Assembly (NCBI RefSeq): GCF_964355755.1
Contig: NC_092676.1
Coordinates: forward strand, 24,596,288-24,660,287
Length of the DNA: 64,000 nucleotides
DNA from: Antedon mediterranea
Lineage: Eukaryota; Echinodermata; Crinoidea; Comatulida; Antedonidae
Reading direction: 5' to 3'
Under the pieces are notes generated by a model. That model searched no databases. It was not told the origin of the DNA and saw only the letters and a program-made list of their open reading frames with translations. The position numbers and the translations under genes were made by a program. Of the stretch, positions 60,799 to 64,000 are shown piece after piece (positions within the stretch are counted from its first letter, which is position 1; every line of letters begins with the position of its first letter).

Positions 60799-61137
60799 AG
60801 TGAATGAATATTCAATATAAAAAATTTAAAATTAAAGCTTCATGTCTGGTTTTTATTTGTATTGTTTCTGAAATTTTTATGAAATTTCACTAAAAAAAAC
60901 CGTGGCAAATGCGTGTTTTCTGAAACAATAGTTGTTTTGTTATTATTTTTAATCCCTGGTTTAGTTCCCTATTGAATAATGGTATCGTCCATTATGCGGA
61001 AGTAATTCAGTTGTGGTAAAACAGTACTTACTACACTAGGAGTGTATGAGGCTGCTTGTAAAAGAATACTTTCACTTTACTTGTTTTTCATTAAAAAAGA
61101 AGAGAGGTCATCTTTCTTTTTTGACGATTGCTGAGTC

Positions 61138-63413
61138 ATGGCAACGGCTTCTGATGATGATAAAGCAATACTTGAAGAATTGTATACCATTTTTAATTCA
61201 ACAGGAGTTATTCTAATGCCATGTCGAGCCTACGACGAAGTGTTCCCCAACATTTTTGTAGGCGAAAGGTGTGTATATACCGTATAATAATATACTGTAC
61301 TGTACTAATCAATAGATAGTTTACTGTATCAAACGAATTGCGCGGTATGTGTACTTGTTTACTGTCCGTGCGAGGTAATTCCTTCCCATGTTGTGTGCTG
61401 TGGGGAATTCCTTCCTTCCCATATGGGGGAATTCCTCCTCTTTCGGGGGAAATTCCCTGGAAGGTTGTTGATTGTACAGAAAGGCTAACTAAAGTCAGGT
61501 TGTGTTATACAATAATTAGTAGCTATTTATACGTACATGTATAGGTCTACCACACACGGGATATCCGGTGGATGTTGGGTAGGCCTACAGTATATTCATT
61601 ATAATATTATTAATATTTGGATAGACATAATCTATGATTGATTGATTGTGTTTGCTCTAGTACTCTCTCTTTGTTCGTTTTCTTTTGTTCCCAAAACATA
61701 TTCAAATTAATTGTGTTATGCTTTCATTTCAGGGGAACAGCTTTAAGTGTTGCATTTTTAAGGAAGATTGGTATAACCCATATTCTAAATATGGCAGAGG
61801 GAAAAGGATTTGGAAAAGTTGACACATCTGCAGAGTACTATAAGGTCACTATAACAAAAAACATTCCAACCCTATAAAAACAAAGCTATTGTGTTACACA
61901 ATTCAAACACAATGGTTTTCATTGACTGTGGAATAAAAATACAGTATAGGCCCTACTTTATTTATATATAGTAGTATACAGGGAACATTTTCGCCAGTGT
62001 GTAGCATAGCAAAAAGCTATACAAAACAACCTTATTGCTACACATTTTGAAACTTGTGTAGCAAAAAATACAAAACTATGTTTCTCGACTTAAAAATCAG
62101 TTTGATTAGCAATATTGCTAACAAAATGTTTAAATGAAATTTTTCCCTGAGTATATCTTTATAAATCAACAGGCACAGAACAAACCGTCCGGTGATATAC
62201 TGACATTTTAATTATTTGAAACGATAAAACAGTCACCTCTTGGACACTATGTCGGCCGTAGTGTTAAATTTATATTGCAACTCCTCATCTACTACCGGTT
62301 TCACTAGAAAGTTTAGAGTGTCCAAAAGGAGAGATACAGTAAAACAGTTTGTAAGATTATACTAAACATACTACTTGAATGGTAATAAGAATAAGCTGCA
62401 AATAATATTAGGAAACATTTGATAAACTTTAATTTTCCTGTCACGTGTTTTATCCACACTTTACTAACTCAACATTTGTAGCAATAAGGGTAGTTTTAAC
62501 AATTATTCATATCATACCACCAGAAAAAACGATACAATAGTATAGGGTAAATAATACAATAGTTTAGTAAACTGACCGATTATTAGGTATAGTATACTAT
62601 ATGATTAAACAATTCAGATACAGTACTGTACACAGTATTCGTATTTGACACTAATTCTGTTTTTGCCAATATAGAGAGAAGACGATGATAATAGTGCCTT
62701 AGTATACCGCGGAATAAAAGCTACAGATGTACAAACGTTTAACATTCTACCCATGTTGGAAGAATCTGCTAACTTTATCAACACTGCAATAGAATCGGGA
62801 GGTAATGTCTGGGTTTTTCTTAATTGTGACACCGATTCTCTGTACTGTGGTATTAATATTTGTGCAGTATCATAGGCACATTCTGTAATACCGTGTTACA
62901 TATGTATCACATGTGACAACTGTATTATTTAACGGTTATGACCCATTCATACAAACGTCACAATTGACACATATGTCACTGTATTTCTAGATAAATAATA
63001 GATACAGAACCGAGAATCTGTAAAGCCGATTTTCCACTAGTCGAATTTTATCGCGCAAATCGAAAGCGTCAGCTTATACGCATGCGTAGAGAGGGAATTG
63101 GAAGATGGAAACATGAATACGCATGTTGTGTATAAGCTGATGCTTTCGATTAACGCGCGAACAAATTCGCCTACGGATACATTAATAGAATAGCATTGAA
63201 CATTTTCTGTTTGTTTCAGGCAAAATTCTTGTTCATTGTGTCGAAGGCTTCAGTAGATCTCCCACAGCTGTTGCTGCATACCTAATGCTACACAAAGATT
63301 ACACGGTCCAGAATGCCTTGCGAACTATCCGATCCAGGAGAGAAGTCTGTCCAAACGATGGCTTTCTAAAACAACTAATCAAACTACAACAACAGATTAA
63401 TGATACAAAATAA
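61138..63413 (+). CDS. Atypical dual-specificity phosphatase, DUSP3 (VHR)-like
   Basis: Four exons join to 187 aa: 61138-61268, 61733-61844, 62675-62801 and 63220-63413. Exon 1 begins MATASDDDKAILEELY and ends FPNIFVGER. Exon 2 gives GTALSVAFLRKIGITHILNM then AEGKGFGKVDTSAEYYK, the DUSP3/13/26 pattern before the helix. Exon 3 holds YRGIKATDVQTFNI, whose Asp is the general acid. Exon 4 has the P-loop LVHCVEGFSRSPT (Cys and Arg of HCxxGxxRS both present), AYLMLHKDYTVQNAL and CPNDGFLKQL. The donor after exon 2 reads GTCACT, a weak but GT-starting site; phases are consistent throughout. The length is close to human DUSP3 and the gene appears intact. It lies 0.6 kb behind the DUSP14/18-like gene on the same strand, but the two belong to different subgroups and differ in exon number, so they are not tandem duplicates. 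Confidence 0.9.
63020..63172. repeat. Palindromic element in last intron of the DUSP3-like gene
   Basis: Arms TCGCGCAAATCGAAAGCGTC and GATGCTTTCGATTAACGCGC, and TCAGCTTATACGCATGCG and CGCATGTTGTGTATAAGCTG, are inverted repeats. No coding content. Confidence 0.75.
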
Positions 63414-64000
63414 CATAAACAGTTTTTATACACATTTTAAAACAAATACAGTTTTTCCAGACGTTTGGGATGGAGGCAAAAGTTTTTTTTAAAAAGAAAA
63501 ACATTGTATTATATTTACATTATTTTTCCATTCACGACAATACATAAATATTGTTTGCGAAATCAAATGTTGATATAAAGTTTACATCACGTATATATAG
63601 TTCCGAACCTCGCTATTGTTTTTAGCTTTCAGACCAGTTCCACCCTATTTCACTTATATTCCCTGTTTTCTGAACTTTCTTCATTCTCACTCCTGAGTAC
63701 GATGGAAGTATATTATTGATCGAAACGTCGAGAAACAGTTCTTTTCAGAACAATATAATTTATACCGCAAACTTTACGTCAATAATACAACACTTTTTTT
63801 TACAAATTGTCCGACTGATGAATTCATAATTACACATTTTATTTTGATTATTTAACACAATATGAAATGCTTTTATTTTTTTTTTAATTATAGTGCAATA
63901 ATAAGGGTAAATATTAAGGATAATTTGTCTAGTTTTGTATATGAATATTGTTTTTTATTAGTAGGCTACTGTATTATTTTTTGCTTTAAAACAATAATTA
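63414..64000. other. 3' flank of the second phosphatase gene
   Basis: AT-rich sequence with no recognised gene, and no canonical AATAAA immediately after the stop. It continues past the window edge. Confidence 0.4.

Overview
The window is AT-rich, intron-rich animal DNA. Its genes have short exons with GT-AG introns, and it is dense in short palindromic elements, tRNA-derived SINE-like repeats and TAGGCCTA-type motifs. The gene families and intron style suggest a marine invertebrate deuterostome such as an echinoderm or hemichordate. That placement is an inference; no marker in the window proves it.

Layout. (1) 1-1.9 kb, minus strand: the first two coding exons of a monocarboxylate-transporter-like (SLC16, MFS) gene that runs off the left edge. 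(2) 3.6-6.7 kb, plus strand: a broken, partial, inverted copy of an SLC22 organic-ion transporter. (3) 10.3-58.6 kb, minus strand: six consecutive SLC22-type genes, called A to F here from left to right. Each has ten coding exons with the same intron phases, and all ten exons could be joined in frame in every copy (530, 577, 594, 570, 569 and 571 aa). D, E and F are the youngest duplicates and share flanking and intronic sequence. (4) Between A and B, at 19,950-24,856, lies a DNA transposon with 377-bp near-perfect terminal inverted repeats, a 6-bp target duplication and a degraded integrase-type transposase. (5) 60.0-63.4 kb, plus strand: two unrelated-subfamily atypical dual-specificity phosphatase genes head to tail, one with a single coding exon (DUSP14/18-like) and one with four (DUSP3-like).

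The introns and spacers carry at least seven dispersed repeat families, three of them with recognisable Pol III A and B boxes, plus a 5'-truncated LINE, a 1.1-kb foldback element built from 21-bp repeats and a 1.0-kb repeat element with short inverted ends. Because D, E and F are paralogues, several insertions can be dated against an empty site in the sister copy. The pattern of shared insertions is mosaic, and the large extracellular loop in exon 1 is far more alike among B-F than the rest of the proteins. Both point to sequence exchange within the cluster. I see no CRISPR, operon or other prokaryotic structure and no clearly new enzymatic system. The most interesting material is the evolution of the transporter array and its transposable elements.
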